Part shown: in pieces, positions 32,842 through 42,077 of the stretch | Layout of the letters: each line of letters starts with the position of its first letter | How positions within the stretch are numbered: the stretch's first letter is position 1 | From: Kibdelosporangium philippinense | GTDB lineage: Bacteria; Actinomycetota; Actinomycetes; Mycobacteriales; Pseudonocardiaceae | Assembly: GCF_021390435.2 (NCBI RefSeq) | Contig: NZ_JAJVCN010000004.1 | Location: forward strand, 414,501 to 478,500 | Direction: 5' to 3' | Length of the DNA: 64,000 nucleotides | Notes under the pieces: model-generated | Told to the model about the DNA's origin: nothing | The model's database searches: none | The model's input: only the letters and a program-made list of their open reading frames with translations | Made by a program: the position numbers and the translations under genes

Positions 32842-35385
32842 ATGATGCCTGGCTGGATACCTACTGCCCCGAACACGGGACCACTTCTCGGCGGCTTCGC
32901 CAGCAGCGCCACCGACGGATGGATCGGCGAGTACCTTCGCGACCCAGGCGGTACGGTACGCGCGCTCGTCGCGGGTCTGCGGGACTGGGCACTTGAGTGG
33001 GGGCCTGTTGCCGCACCTGCGCTTGCCGTCGGGATCACAATGGTCGCGCTCGGCCGTCGAGTCTGGGCTCGACGTTGCCACGCGCGGCTGATCGCGGATG
33101 CTCGGCAGATCACCGTGCTGCCACCGCCCGAGGTCGACCCTGCAGGTGGGGAAGCGTTGTGGGCCAACCTGGTTGGTCTGCTCCGCCCGGCATGGCGCCG
33201 CCTGGTCACCGGGCAACCACACGTGGCGTGCGAATACCTATTCTCCGAAGCAGGCGTCGCCATCAAGCTGTGGGTCCCGGGTGTCATCCCGCCCGCCCTT
33301 GTCGAACGCGCCATCGAGGCGGCCTGGCCCGGCGCGCACACCAGCACCAGCTCACCACCAGACCCGCCACTGCCGCCACCGTCGTCGGGACAACGCAGAT
33401 TGGTCGTCGGGGGCGAGCTGCGGCTGGCGCGCCCGGAAGCGCTGCCGATCCGTACCGCCTTCGACGCCGACCCCATTCGCGCTTTGATCGGCGCACCAGT
33501 CGGACTCGGGCGCAACGACTACGCCTGTCTGCAGATCCTCGCCCGGCCCGTCACCGGCCGCCGCGTTGCCCGAGCGCGTCGGGCAGCTAGACGAGTACAT
33601 ACCGGCGGATCCGCACACGTCGTCGGTCGCCTGCTCGACCTCATCACCCCCGGCGTCAAGACCAGCAGCCGCCCGCCCGACCACAAACCCCGAAGCGACC
33701 CGCAGACGTCCCTGGAATACGGCGCGCAGAACCGCGCCATCGTCACCAAACAACGCGGCTCCCAGTACGAGACCATGATCCGCTATGCCGTCGCCACCCT
33801 CCTGCCCGAACACAGCACCGACACCGAAATCCGCACAGCCCACGACGTCGCCCGCGGACGGGCTCACGCACTCGCGGCCGCATTCGCCGCCTACACCGAA
33901 CACAACCACTACAGGCGCACACGTTTGCGGCACCCAGGCGCCGTCCTCGAGGTTCGCCGTCTGGGTCGGGGCGACCTGCTCTCGGTCCCGGAACTCGCGG
34001 CGCTGGCGCATTTGCCCGTCGACGCGTCCATCCCGGGCATCCAACGCGCCGGAGCCCGAGCCGTCGCACCACCACCCGGGATCGCCACACCCGGTCCCGA
34101 AGCCAAACCCCTCGGCATAACCGATACCGGACACTCGCGACCTGTCGCGCTCCGCGTGCCCGACGCGCGTCATCACCTGCACGTCCTGGGCGCGACAGGC
34201 TCGGGCAAATCCACGCTGCTCGGCAACATGATCCTGGCCGACGCCGAAGCAGGCCGCGGCATCGTGCTAGTCGACCCCAAGGGCGACCTCGTCACCGACA
34301 TCCTGTCTCGGCTGCCGAAATCAGCGGGTGAGCGGGTAGTGCTGTTCGACGCGGACAGCCGCACCCGTCCGCCGTGCATCAATCCGCTCGACGGTGGCAA
34401 CACGGACCTGACCGTCGACAATCTCGTCTCGGTGTTCCGACGCGTCTACTCCGCGTTCTGGGGACCCCGCACCGACGACGTCATGCGCGCCGCCTGCCTC
34501 ACCCTGCGCGCCCAAGAAGGCGTCGCCACCCTGGCCGATCTCCCCAAACTACTGGCCGATCCCGCGTTCCGGTCCCGTATCACGGCAGGTATCACCGATT
34601 CGGTCTTGCGTGGATTCTGGTCCTGGTACGAAGAACTCACCGACTCTGGCCGTAGCCAAGTCATCTCACCTTTGATGAACAAGCTGCGCGCCTTCCTGCT
34701 GCGCCCGTTCGTCCGTGACGCCATCGCCGGTGGACCTTCCACAGTAGACATGAGCGCCGTGCTTGACGGCGGCATCTGCCTGGTTCGCATCCCCAAAGGG
34801 TCACTCGGTGAAGAAACCACACGGCTCGTCGGCTCGTTGGTCGTCACTCGAACCTGGCAGGCCACCACAAGCCGCGCCCGTATTCCGCAACGCCAGCGCC
34901 GTGACGCCAGCCTTGTCATCGACGAGTGCCACAACTTCCTCAACCTGCCTTATCCAATCGAGGACATGCTCGCCGAGGCCCGCGGATTCCGGCTCGCCAT
35001 GACCCTGGCGCACCAACACCTTGGCCAGCTCCCACGCGAACTACGCGAAGGCATTTCCACGAACGCCCGCAGCAAGATCTACTTCAATGCCTCTCCGGAG
35101 GACGCCCGCGAACTGTCGCGGCACACTGCACCGCGACTCACCGATCACGACCTCGCACATCTCGGCGTCTACCACGCCGCCGCACGCCTCGTTCTGCACG
35201 GCGAAGAAGCACAGCCGTTCACGCTGCTCACCCAGCCGCTGGCACGCGCCATCCCCGGCCGAGCTCGCGACATCCGCGGCATGGCCCGTCGCGCCTTGCG
35301 TGCCCACACATCGCCTTTGCCTACGACATCAGATCCCCGGAATGTCCAGCGGCCTCACAGTTCTGACCCACGTCGCAGCAGTTGA
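32842..35385 (+). CDS. VirD4/TraD-like type IV coupling protein
   Basis: An 847-residue protein with AAAGGGA ahead of the ATG. There is one N-terminal hydrophobic segment (WGPVAAPALAVGITMVALGRR), then a large extracore domain. The motor domain has Walker A HVLGATGSGKSTLLGNM (about 447-460), VLVDPKGDLVTDIL and Walker B SLVIDECHNFLNLP (D about 694), followed by MTLAHQHLGQLP, the usual coupling-protein motif. It should bring the DNA-relaxase complex to the VirB channel. It follows the VirB4 gene after a 33-bp gap. Confidence 0.9.
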   Translation: MMPGWIPTAPNTGPLLGGFASSATDGWIGEYLRDPGGTVRALVAGLRDWALEWGPVAAPALAVGITMVALGRRVWARRCHARLIADARQITVLPPPEVDPAGGEALWANLVGLLRPAWRRLVTGQPHVACEYLFSEAGVAIKLWVPGVIPPALVERAIEAAWPGAHTSTSSPPDPPLPPPSSGQRRLVVGGELRLARPEALPIRTAFDADPIRALIGAPVGLGRNDYACLQILARPVTGRRVARARRAARRVHTGGSAHVVGRLLDLITPGVKTSSRPPDHKPRSDPQTSLEYGAQNRAIVTKQRGSQYETMIRYAVATLLPEHSTDTEIRTAHDVARGRAHALAAAFAAYTEHNHYRRTRLRHPGAVLEVRRLGRGDLLSVPELAALAHLPVDASIPGIQRAGARAVAPPPGIATPGPEAKPLGITDTGHSRPVALRVPDARHHLHVLGATGSGKSTLLGNMILADAEAGRGIVLVDPKGDLVTDILSRLPKSAGERVVLFDADSRTRPPCINPLDGGNTDLTVDNLVSVFRRVYSAFWGPRTDDVMRAACLTLRAQEGVATLADLPKLLADPAFRSRITAGITDSVLRGFWSWYEELTDSGRSQVISPLMNKLRAFLLRPFVRDAIAGGPSTVDMSAVLDGGICLVRIPKGSLGEETTRLVGSLVVTRTWQATTSRARIPQRQRRDASLVIDECHNFLNLPYPIEDMLAEARGFRLAMTLAHQHLGQLPRELREGISTNARSKIYFNASPEDARELSRHTAPRLTDHDLAHLGVYHAAARLVLHGEEAQPFTLLTQPLARAIPGRARDIRGMARRALRAHTSPLPTTSDPRNVQRPHSSDPRRSS

Positions 35386-35404
35386 ACCATCGGAGGTTTT
35401 GCAC

Positions 35405-36460
35405 ATGATCACCAACCCGACCAGGCAGCGCGCCTTGCGCGGCCACAAACCCGCTCGTCCCACACCACGCATCGCCAACTCCGCCGAGCACCAAGCGGTT
35501 CTAGCCTTTCGACTGACGCCGAGGGATCGGTGGATCATCCGGATGCTGCATGAGCACCGCGTGCTTACCTCTCACCAGATCACCGCCCTGGCCTTTCCGT
35601 CGTTTCGGTCAGGCCGCATGCGACTGCGCGAGCTGTACCAGTGGTCGGTCGTCGACCGATTCCAGCCCTACATCTCGGTCGGCACCGCACCCATGCATTA
35701 CGTGCTCGCTCCAGCGGGAGCGGCGGTATTGGCCGCCGAAGACGGCATCGATGTGAAAGAGCTGGGATACCGGCACGACCGCGCCCTTGGTGTCGCACAC
35801 AGTCTTCGGCTCGCCCACACCGTCGGCGTCAACGAATGGTTCACCGCACTGATCGAACGCGCACGGCATGACCAGCACGCCACGGTGCCAGCGTGGTGGT
35901 CAGAAACCCGGTGCGCCAAACACTTCGGCGACCTGATCAAACCCGACGCCTACGGCCGCTGGCGCTACGGCGACCACGAGTCCGAGTTCTTCCTCGAATA
36001 CGACTTCGGCACCGAGACGCTCAGCAAGCTTGCCGGGAAACTCACTGGATACGCCGCGCTCGCCGAGTCCACCGGCATCACCACACCCGTGCTCATATGG
36101 TTGCCGACCTCACGGCGCGAAGCCAACGCCCGCCGGCTGCTGTATCGCCTGTGGCACGAGCTCGACAAGCCGAGCACGGTCCCTGTTGCCACCGCCGCAG
36201 CGGAGCTTCTCGATCCGCAGTCCTCGCATCCCAGCCCGGCAGACGCGGTCTGGCTGCCCCTCGACTCGACTGGCCACACGGGACGCCAGCAGCTGCATCA
36301 CCTTCTACGCGCATGGCCTTACGTCCCACCCGTCCTACCCGACTTCGCGCCCGCCCGAACCGCCGCGCAGTCGCCGCCACCGCATCCCATGCCACCAACA
36401 CGCGGGCCCAACGGCACCGAGGAGGGCAACTCATGGCTTCGAAAGCCGTCATCGGCGTAA
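35405..36460 (+). CDS. Replic_Relax-family protein (replication-relaxation, winged helix)
   Basis: A 351-residue protein. The ATG at 35405 has GGAGG eight bases upstream; the longer open frame overlaps the coupling-protein gene and is not used. The N-terminal winged helix RDRWIIRMLHEHRVLTSHQI followed by TALAFP, then GTAPMHYVLAPAGAAVLA and the acidic FFLEYDFGTETLSKLAGKL, are typical of actinobacterial replication-relaxation proteins. Family members are thought to act at the transfer or replication origin. No other relaxase is visible in the operon, which makes this the best candidate for origin processing. Its 3' end overlaps the next gene by 28 bp. Confidence 0.82.
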   Translation: MITNPTRQRALRGHKPARPTPRIANSAEHQAVLAFRLTPRDRWIIRMLHEHRVLTSHQITALAFPSFRSGRMRLRELYQWSVVDRFQPYISVGTAPMHYVLAPAGAAVLAAEDGIDVKELGYRHDRALGVAHSLRLAHTVGVNEWFTALIERARHDQHATVPAWWSETRCAKHFGDLIKPDAYGRWRYGDHESEFFLEYDFGTETLSKLAGKLTGYAALAESTGITTPVLIWLPTSRREANARRLLYRLWHELDKPSTVPVATAAAELLDPQSSHPSPADAVWLPLDSTGHTGRQQLHHLLRAWPYVPPVLPDFAPARTAAQSPPPHPMPPTRGPNGTEEGNSWLRKPSSA

Positions 36461-37407
36461 TCGCCCTGCTGGTGCTTGTGCCTGTGCTGATCGCCGCGGC
36501 AGGCAAGGGAGCTGTCGAAGCTGTGCTCGGCAGCACGTCGAACGGCACGATCGTCAACTGCGGCACGCCGATCGCCGACATCCCATCCGACTACTGCGCC
36601 CTCTACGTTCAGGCCTCCGCGGTCTGCCCCGGACTGGACTGGAGCATCCTCGCCGCCATCGGGAAGATCGAAACCGACCACGGCCGCTCAAACCTGCCAG
36701 GAGTCCACAGTGGAGAGAACTTCGCTGGTGCTGGCGGTCCGATGCAGTTTCTCCACGCCACCTTCAACGGTGTCGTCTCGCGTCACACCATCCCGCCGGG
36801 AGGCGCGAACCCACCGTCCCGCTACAACCCGCACGACGCCATCCACGCTGCCGCGTTCTACCTCTGCGACTCAGGTGCGCCAGGCGACCTGTACAAAGCC
36901 ATTTTCGCTTACAACCATGCTGACTGGTACGTCAAAAAGGTTCTCGAGCAAGCAGAAACCTACTCTAACGCCGCAGCGGCAGCAGGCGGGGCCGGTGACT
37001 GCAACGCCATCCAAGCACCCAACGCCCCCGCTGCGGCCGCCATCAACTACGCCTGCGGCCAACGCGGCCTGCCCTACGTCTGGGGTGGCGACGGCCCTTC
37101 CGAAGGCGGCTTCGACTGCAGCGGCCTAACCAAAGCGGCATACTCCGCCGCCGGAATCAATCTGCCACGCACCGCCCACACCCAATACCACGCAGGCCCG
37201 CGAGTTCCCGCCGGACAACCACTCCTGCCTGGCGACCTCGTCTTTTACGGTCCACCGAGCAAAGTTCGCCACGTCGGCCTGTACATCGGCGCTGGGAAAA
37301 TGATCCACGCACCCACCTTCGGCGAGCGCGTCCAGATCGGTTCCTACCGGTGGAACCGAGACGGATACCTCGGTGCGACTCGACCTGCCACGTCAGCCGA
37401 GTTGTAG
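36433..37407 (+). CDS. Secreted lytic transglycosylase / NlpC-P60 peptidoglycan hydrolase
   Basis: A 324-residue VirB1-like enzyme opening the cell wall for the transfer channel. It starts at the ATG at 36433 with GGAGGG ahead. A membrane anchor or signal (VIGVIALLVLVPVLIAAAG) comes first. The transglycosylase domain has ILAAIGKIETDHGRS (catalytic Glu) and GPMQFLHATF. The C-terminal NlpC/P60 domain has GGFDCSGLTKAAY (catalytic Cys), VRHVGLYIGAGKMIHAP (His) and GDLVFY. This is the last gene of the transfer operon, and all key residues are present. Confidence 0.92.
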   Translation: MASKAVIGVIALLVLVPVLIAAAGKGAVEAVLGSTSNGTIVNCGTPIADIPSDYCALYVQASAVCPGLDWSILAAIGKIETDHGRSNLPGVHSGENFAGAGGPMQFLHATFNGVVSRHTIPPGGANPPSRYNPHDAIHAAAFYLCDSGAPGDLYKAIFAYNHADWYVKKVLEQAETYSNAAAAAGGAGDCNAIQAPNAPAAAAINYACGQRGLPYVWGGDGPSEGGFDCSGLTKAAYSAAGINLPRTAHTQYHAGPRVPAGQPLLPGDLVFYGPPSKVRHVGLYIGAGKMIHAPTFGERVQIGSYRWNRDGYLGATRPATSAEL

Positions 37408-37475
37408 CTGTCGGTCGCTGAAGACTGCCAAGATAGCGTTCGTCGGAATGGCTTGAAGGTCATTGGGGGCTAGCG

Positions 37476-37886
37476 TTGAGCGACGGAAGACTGTTTGTCG
37501 AAGTCTGGGGTTATGACTATCCATGCAAATCCTGTGGCAGCGAGATGACGTGGGTATTTGGGTTGCGGCCATGGCATCGTCCGAAGGTCGGCGAACTGGT
37601 GACATGCGACCAGCCCAACGCCGTGGCCACCGCGCGTTCGATCCTCAACGAGGCCGGATGGGCTGACCTTGCGGCGCAGCTCCTGCCACGTCCACCGGGT
37701 GCGCGCGGAGCCAGTTTCAACCCGAACTCGTGCCCTTCCTGCCACAAGCAGGCTGTCTGGCATGACCTCGATGGCGTGACCATTCGCGCTCTCCACGAAG
37801 GCTGGGTGATTCTTGCCCGAGCCCGGATTCCCATCCCGCAGTGGCGGGCGCTCCTGGCCGAAAGGCATGGCGTGTACGCGTTCTAG
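37476..37886 (+). CDS. Zinc-ribbon protein of unknown function
   Basis: A 136-residue protein from a TTG at 37476, the only start that keeps the first metal-binding pair. YPCKSCGSEMTWVFG and NSCPSCHKQAVWHDL are two CxxC knuckles about 75 residues apart, as in a split zinc ribbon. WVILARARIPIPQWRALLAE is the C-terminal helix region. I do not recognise the family. It lies 68 bp after the transfer operon and may be co-transcribed cargo. The short space to the next gene (160 bp) holds no clear terminator. Confidence 0.5.
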   Translation: MSDGRLFVEVWGYDYPCKSCGSEMTWVFGLRPWHRPKVGELVTCDQPNAVATARSILNEAGWADLAAQLLPRPPGARGASFNPNSCPSCHKQAVWHDLDGVTIRALHEGWVILARARIPIPQWRALLAERHGVYAF

Positions 37887-38046
37887 CGTTGTCACCCGGC
37901 TACGGCCTGGCGTGCTCATCGACGAGCGGCTGGCTCGCTGCGTCACGCAGTGACGGGTTATTGTCGCGTTCTGCCAACCGTTGTTGACGTGTGCCCCAAG
38001 CTACATTGGTTCGCCTAGGGCACACGAAGCTGCCGTCATAGTTGAT

Positions 38047-38769
38047 TTAGCTGGTGCCGGTTGGTGCGAGCGTGTAACGCTTCGGGCGGTCGCTGGTCCT
38101 TACGGCGTAGCCGTCATGGACGAGTTTCTCCAGAGCGTTGTGTACCGCGCCTGCAGACCGAGTCAATTCTTTGCCGATCTTGTTCGGGCTGAACTCTTCG
38201 GTGGGGTGATCGCGTAGCCAGTCCTCGACCAATCCTCGCAACCCTCCAGGAGGAAGCCGTAGCTGCTTCGATGGTGCCTCACCTGCAGAGTCGTCGGGCT
38301 CCGATTTCATGTCGGTGTCACTGGAATCGGCGGCGTCTGTGACTGCCACGTCCTCAACCTCGTCTGCCGTGTCATTCCCCAGGCCCTCATCGTTCTGCTC
38401 TGGCGTGCTCGCAAGGGGTTGCTGTTCGACGGCTGGGGCCAGCTGGTCTGCCGAGACGTCGTTGGCTTCGGTGATTGACCACAAGTCGGCTGCGCGTCGG
38501 TTGCCTTCGGCGGTGCCGGATGTTCTCGTGGCGCTACCTTCATTCGCCCAGCGGGCAAGGATCTTGCCTGCGGTGGATTTGCCGATCCCGGCGATCACGG
38601 ACAGTTGGGTGGTGGTGTGGTTGGGGTGGGCGCGTAGCGCTTTCCACAGTTTGTCTTCGGTGCCAGTGCGTACGGTGGCGTCGGCGCCTTGATCGATCGT
38701 CCGTTGTGGATGGTTGGCGCCATTCGGGCTGGCGGTTTCGGTCGTTGAGGCGGAGGTTTTCGTGGACAT
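38047..38769 (-). CDS. Two-domain winged-helix regulator
   Basis: A 240-residue protein from the ATG at 38769 with GAGG upstream. An N-terminal MarR-like winged helix (KLWKALRAHPNHTTTQLSVI, then AGIGKSTAGKILARW) and an acidic linker rich in Asp/Glu are followed by a second winged helix (GLRGLVEDWLRDHPTEEFSP, then RSAGAVHNALEKLVHDGYAV). The second domain is closely related to the N-terminus of the MoxR ATPase at 42078-43241. It is transcribed toward the transfer operon's end. It is likely a regulator or DNA-binding adaptor; its target is unknown. Confidence 0.7.
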   Translation of the reverse strand: MSTKTSASTTETASPNGANHPQRTIDQGADATVRTGTEDKLWKALRAHPNHTTTQLSVIAGIGKSTAGKILARWANEGSATRTSGTAEGNRRAADLWSITEANDVSADQLAPAVEQQPLASTPEQNDEGLGNDTADEVEDVAVTDAADSSDTDMKSEPDDSAGEAPSKQLRLPPGGLRGLVEDWLRDHPTEEFSPNKIGKELTRSAGAVHNALEKLVHDGYAVRTSDRPKRYTLAPTGTS

Positions 38770-38947
38770 GACTACCTCGATTCTCGTGTGACTGTTGGTG
38801 GGTAGTTCATGCCCTGGCCAGGGCGGTGCGGCCCCCGGTTGCGCTGCCGGTGTGCTGGGCCACATGACTATGGACGCTTCCTTCGGCCGTGAAGTCAAGC
38901 AGTTCGATGCAAGATGTCTGTCTCTTGTAGACGGGATGATGCCTGTG

Positions 38948-39382
38948 TTATGAGGTCGGTTGGAGGAGGTGGTGCATCCGTATGTATCGTGGTCTGTTGT
39001 TCTGATCGACGAAGAACAGGGCGCCAGAGTATTGGCGGAGTTGTTCGGGCGTAAGGTCATTCGTGCTGTGATGATCGATGCTGTACAGGGTTTCAGCTGT
39101 GACGTTCTTGCGCGCGATGGTGTGCTCGGGTTCGGTGAGCCCGGTGAATCGGATGTGTAGAAGCAGTACGATTGGGCCGTCTTCGGGTTCCCATAGCGGC
39201 GTCAGTATCGAGGCGCTGAGCGTGATCTCGACATCGGCGGGGATGTCCCCGACGACTTGGGCAGCAAGAAGGTCTTCGTGAACGTGGTGAGCGAAGGTGC
39301 CGAAGGCATCCGTGGTGTCGGTGTTGGTCGATTGGTGTCCGTCGATCCATACGCCCGGTGTCCAGTGTTGTTCTATCAGCAT
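38948..39382 (-). CDS. Hypothetical protein, end of the MoxR-VWA cluster
   Basis: 144 residues from the ATG at 39382 (AAAGGA ahead), overlapping the upstream gene by 7 bp. It alternates beta strands (DVEITLSASILTPLWEPEDG and IVLLLHIRFTGL) with a final helix-rich part. I do not recognise it. Overlap shows it belongs to the same transcript as the 298-residue protein and the VWA gene. The 178 bp downstream to the regulator hold no visible gene. Confidence 0.6.
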   Translation of the reverse strand: MLIEQHWTPGVWIDGHQSTNTDTTDAFGTFAHHVHEDLLAAQVVGDIPADVEITLSASILTPLWEPEDGPIVLLLHIRFTGLTEPEHTIARKNVTAETLYSIDHHSTNDLTPEQLRQYSGALFFVDQNNRPRYIRMHHLLQPTS

Positions 39383-40272
39383 TGGTGGTGTCCTTTGTGG
39401 TCGTGTGTACTCGACCGATCGAGGTGGTCGCCGAGGTCGGCGAGCGTGGCGATGCGGCCAACGGGAATGTGGGCGGCACACCTGAGGCAGTGGCCTAGGA
39501 GTTGCCACCCGATCCCCGGAGTGTTGTCGTCGGGGATGAAACGCCACTTTTGTTGTGTTGATGGGTCGGTGACGGTGATGAGGTCGCCTGGTACCGGTCC
39601 GGTGCGGGTGTGGTAGGTGCGATGTGGGTCATCAGTGACGAGTACGGCGTCGGTTGTGACTTGTAGGGCGGCAGCGATGGTGCGTGCGACTCGGGCCCGT
39701 CGTGCCCATTGATTCCAGTTGTCGTGACGGTTGTGGAATCCGTCAGGGTCGGCGGCACGGTGGGCGTATGCGGCTTGCACTGCGCGGGCAGCCAATCCAG
39801 TGTGGGTATTGGCAGCTGTGGACACTTCCGGTTGGCGATGCGTGGTGAGCCGGGTTTCGTTGCTGACACTAGACAGGGCGTCTCTGACGCGGTGCCAGTC
39901 GCCAGCGTGCCACCACCACACATAACCGTCGTCGAAGGCGTAGGCGTGGTCGAAGCACCTGTCATAGAAGGCTTCGTCGTAGTGCTCGCTGGGGTCGGGG
40001 CACCAGTCCCCGATTAGTCGTCCGGCGTCGGCGGCGGTTTGGGCCGACCCAAGTCCAGCGGCATCCCATCCGATGATCATCCGGTGCACGGCGTGTTCGT
40101 ACGCCTCGTCGGAGGTGGCACTCAAGATAGCGCGGGCGATAGGCAGGATGGACAGGGACGCCGGGTCTAGTTCGAAGTCTGGGGTGCCGAAGGTTTCGTT
40201 GGACGACAACACACACAGCAGGGCTGCTTCCGGGGGACGGCCGTTGAAGAACAGGGCGCGGTTCGTGGTCAT
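39376..40272 (-). CDS. Hypothetical protein with a C-terminal zinc knuckle
   Basis: A 298-residue protein in the MoxR-VWA transcript, 33 bp after the VWA gene. The first two thirds are helical and rich in Trp/His (YDRCFDHAYAFDDGYVWWWH). The last third has a beta-rich stretch (AVLVTDDPHRTYHTRTG, GDLITVTDPSTQQKWRFIPD) and LLGHCLRCAAHIPVGRI, a CxxC pair that may bind zinc. Family unknown. Confidence 0.6.
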   Translation of the reverse strand: MTTNRALFFNGRPPEAALLCVLSSNETFGTPDFELDPASLSILPIARAILSATSDEAYEHAVHRMIIGWDAAGLGSAQTAADAGRLIGDWCPDPSEHYDEAFYDRCFDHAYAFDDGYVWWWHAGDWHRVRDALSSVSNETRLTTHRQPEVSTAANTHTGLAARAVQAAYAHRAADPDGFHNRHDNWNQWARRARVARTIAAALQVTTDAVLVTDDPHRTYHTRTGPVPGDLITVTDPSTQQKWRFIPDDNTPGIGWQLLGHCLRCAAHIPVGRIATLADLGDHLDRSSTHDHKGHHQC

Positions 40273-40305
40273 GGTAGGCGTTTCCTTTCGAAAAGGCTTG
40301 GCGGT

Positions 40306-42048
40306 TCAGCGGCGCGCGGTGGCCTGTAGTGCCGTGGTGGCGGCGCGTCCGATGGCTTGGGCGGTGTTGGTGGGGTCGGTCAGTTGGTGCACGGTCACGC
40401 CATCGAACGGATTGTCGTCAGGGTCGGTGGTCAGCCACAGCACGGCGCAACCGTTGGCGCGTAGGCGGTTGACGCGTTTCTGGCCGTCGCGGTATTGGTT
40501 GTAGGCAAAGTGTCCGTCGGACACGATCACCAGTAGCCGTGCGGCACCTGGGCGGGACAGCCTGAGTGCGCCGTCGAGGGCGTCGGTTGCCTTGGTGATG
40601 TCTTCCCAGTCGTCGGAAGCGGCGAAGGTGGTGACGACGTCGGGGGCGTTGCCGGGATAGGTGATAGGGCGGACGTATTCGCCGAAGATGACGGTGGCGG
40701 TCTCTACGGGGATTGTGGCGTGGTGTCCGGCGTGCGCGAGGATCCATGCTGTCGAGGCGACAGCCCCGCGCAGATGGCTCATGGATCCGGACACGTCGCA
40801 TGCGATCCCTAGGCGCAGTGGTGGGGATGGCGCGATTCGCCGGGAGGTGCGGGTGAACGGCTCAGCTGTGACGATCGCTCCGGCGGCGCGCTGGGCGTCG
40901 GCGGCGAGTGCGCCACGCATGCGCAATCGCCCCGGTGGCGCTGCGGACGTGGACTTGATCGTGACGCGTTCGCGGACTCCGGCCGTGGACAGGGCGCGTG
41001 CCAACACACGCGCGGCGCTGCGTTCTTGGGCATTGGGTTTGCGCGTGCCCGTTGTCCGTGTGCCTCCGGTTCTGCTGCGGTGGTGCCCGCCGGAAAACAC
41101 CGTCCGGGCGGCCGCTTCGGCTGCTTCGCGTGCGGCATCTTCGGAGGCTTGTTCCGCGTCCGTGTCAACGGCGGGGGTTGGTGGTGTCTCGTCGGCCACC
41201 GCTTGCGCGACCGCGCCGAGTACAGCGTCGAGGGCGTCGGCCAACGCCGAGCCTGCCGACGGATCCACGTAACCGCCTGGCGCGGCAGTCGGGTTGTCGG
41301 GGTCGATACCCAGAGCCCCGCACCATCGCCGTCCGAGGTCGATCATGGTGTCGGCGTCATCATCGGATACTTCCAATGCCTGGCGCCACAATCCGCGTAG
41401 GGTGTCCAAAATCCTGGCACCGAGTATGTCGACGAGGAGACGTGCCAGCGGTGCGGTTTCGGTGGCTGTGAGGATGCCGCCGTCCACCCTGCCCAATACC
41501 AGCGCGGCGGTTTGGGCAGCGTCCATTGTGGTCAATCCTGGTCCGTCGGCGGGGTTGTCGGCTGTGAAGTTCAGGTCGGCCACGGCTATGTTTAGCGCTG
41601 AGGCTCGCAACCAATGCCGGTCATCGGGTCGGCGGCGGGCCTGCGCAGCCTCCATTCGGGGCTCTTCCAACAGCAACGCGGCCTCGACCACGGCGGGCGG
41701 GGTGCCGTCGGGCGGCTCCCAGCGAGTGTGTGCGGCGTGCCCACACTCGTGGGTCAGGAGTCCCCACGTTGGCGCGTATCGGGTGCGGTCGGAGAGGTCG
41801 GCTGGTCGGACGGTGCCGGGATCCACGCCGAGGTAGGTGCCGTCGACTTCGATCAGGGCACGGGCAGGGTAGAAACATGCCGGGGCACCGCCGCCTGCGC
41901 CGGGCGCGATAGTGACTAGCAGGTCTTCCCGGTCGGCGATCATCGGTGCCTCGTTGGCGAGTGCGGCTGACAATGTGAGCCATTCGGGACGGGCGGGGAA
42001 CACGGCGGTACCGGTCGCGTCCGGGTCGGCTACCAGATGGGTGGTCAT
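40306..42048 (-). CDS. HExxH metallopeptidase-like / VWA-domain protein
   Basis: A 580-residue protein. TWGLLTHECGHAAHTRW at about 97-113 has the HExxH zinc-peptidase signature, with LLLEEPRMEA downstream as a possible third ligand. The middle is helical and Ala/Glu-rich. The C-terminus (about 405-560) is a von Willebrand A domain with MIDAS residues in GIACDVSGSMSHL and LLVIVSDGHFAYN. MoxR-VWA partners usually act as AAA+ chaperone/adaptor pairs. The peptidase-like N-terminus on the VWA subunit is unusual in my experience. It is followed by two unknown genes and preceded by the MoxR gene 30 bp away. Confidence 0.78.
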   Translation of the reverse strand: MTTHLVADPDATGTAVFPARPEWLTLSAALANEAPMIADREDLLVTIAPGAGGGAPACFYPARALIEVDGTYLGVDPGTVRPADLSDRTRYAPTWGLLTHECGHAAHTRWEPPDGTPPAVVEAALLLEEPRMEAAQARRRPDDRHWLRASALNIAVADLNFTADNPADGPGLTTMDAAQTAALVLGRVDGGILTATETAPLARLLVDILGARILDTLRGLWRQALEVSDDDADTMIDLGRRWCGALGIDPDNPTAAPGGYVDPSAGSALADALDAVLGAVAQAVADETPPTPAVDTDAEQASEDAAREAAEAAARTVFSGGHHRSRTGGTRTTGTRKPNAQERSAARVLARALSTAGVRERVTIKSTSAAPPGRLRMRGALAADAQRAAGAIVTAEPFTRTSRRIAPSPPLRLGIACDVSGSMSHLRGAVASTAWILAHAGHHATIPVETATVIFGEYVRPITYPGNAPDVVTTFAASDDWEDITKATDALDGALRLSRPGAARLLVIVSDGHFAYNQYRDGQKRVNRLRANGCAVLWLTTDPDDNPFDGVTVHQLTDPTNTAQAIGRAATTALQATARR

Positions 42049-42077
42049 GCTGAGTGTCCTTTCCAGACAGTTGACCG

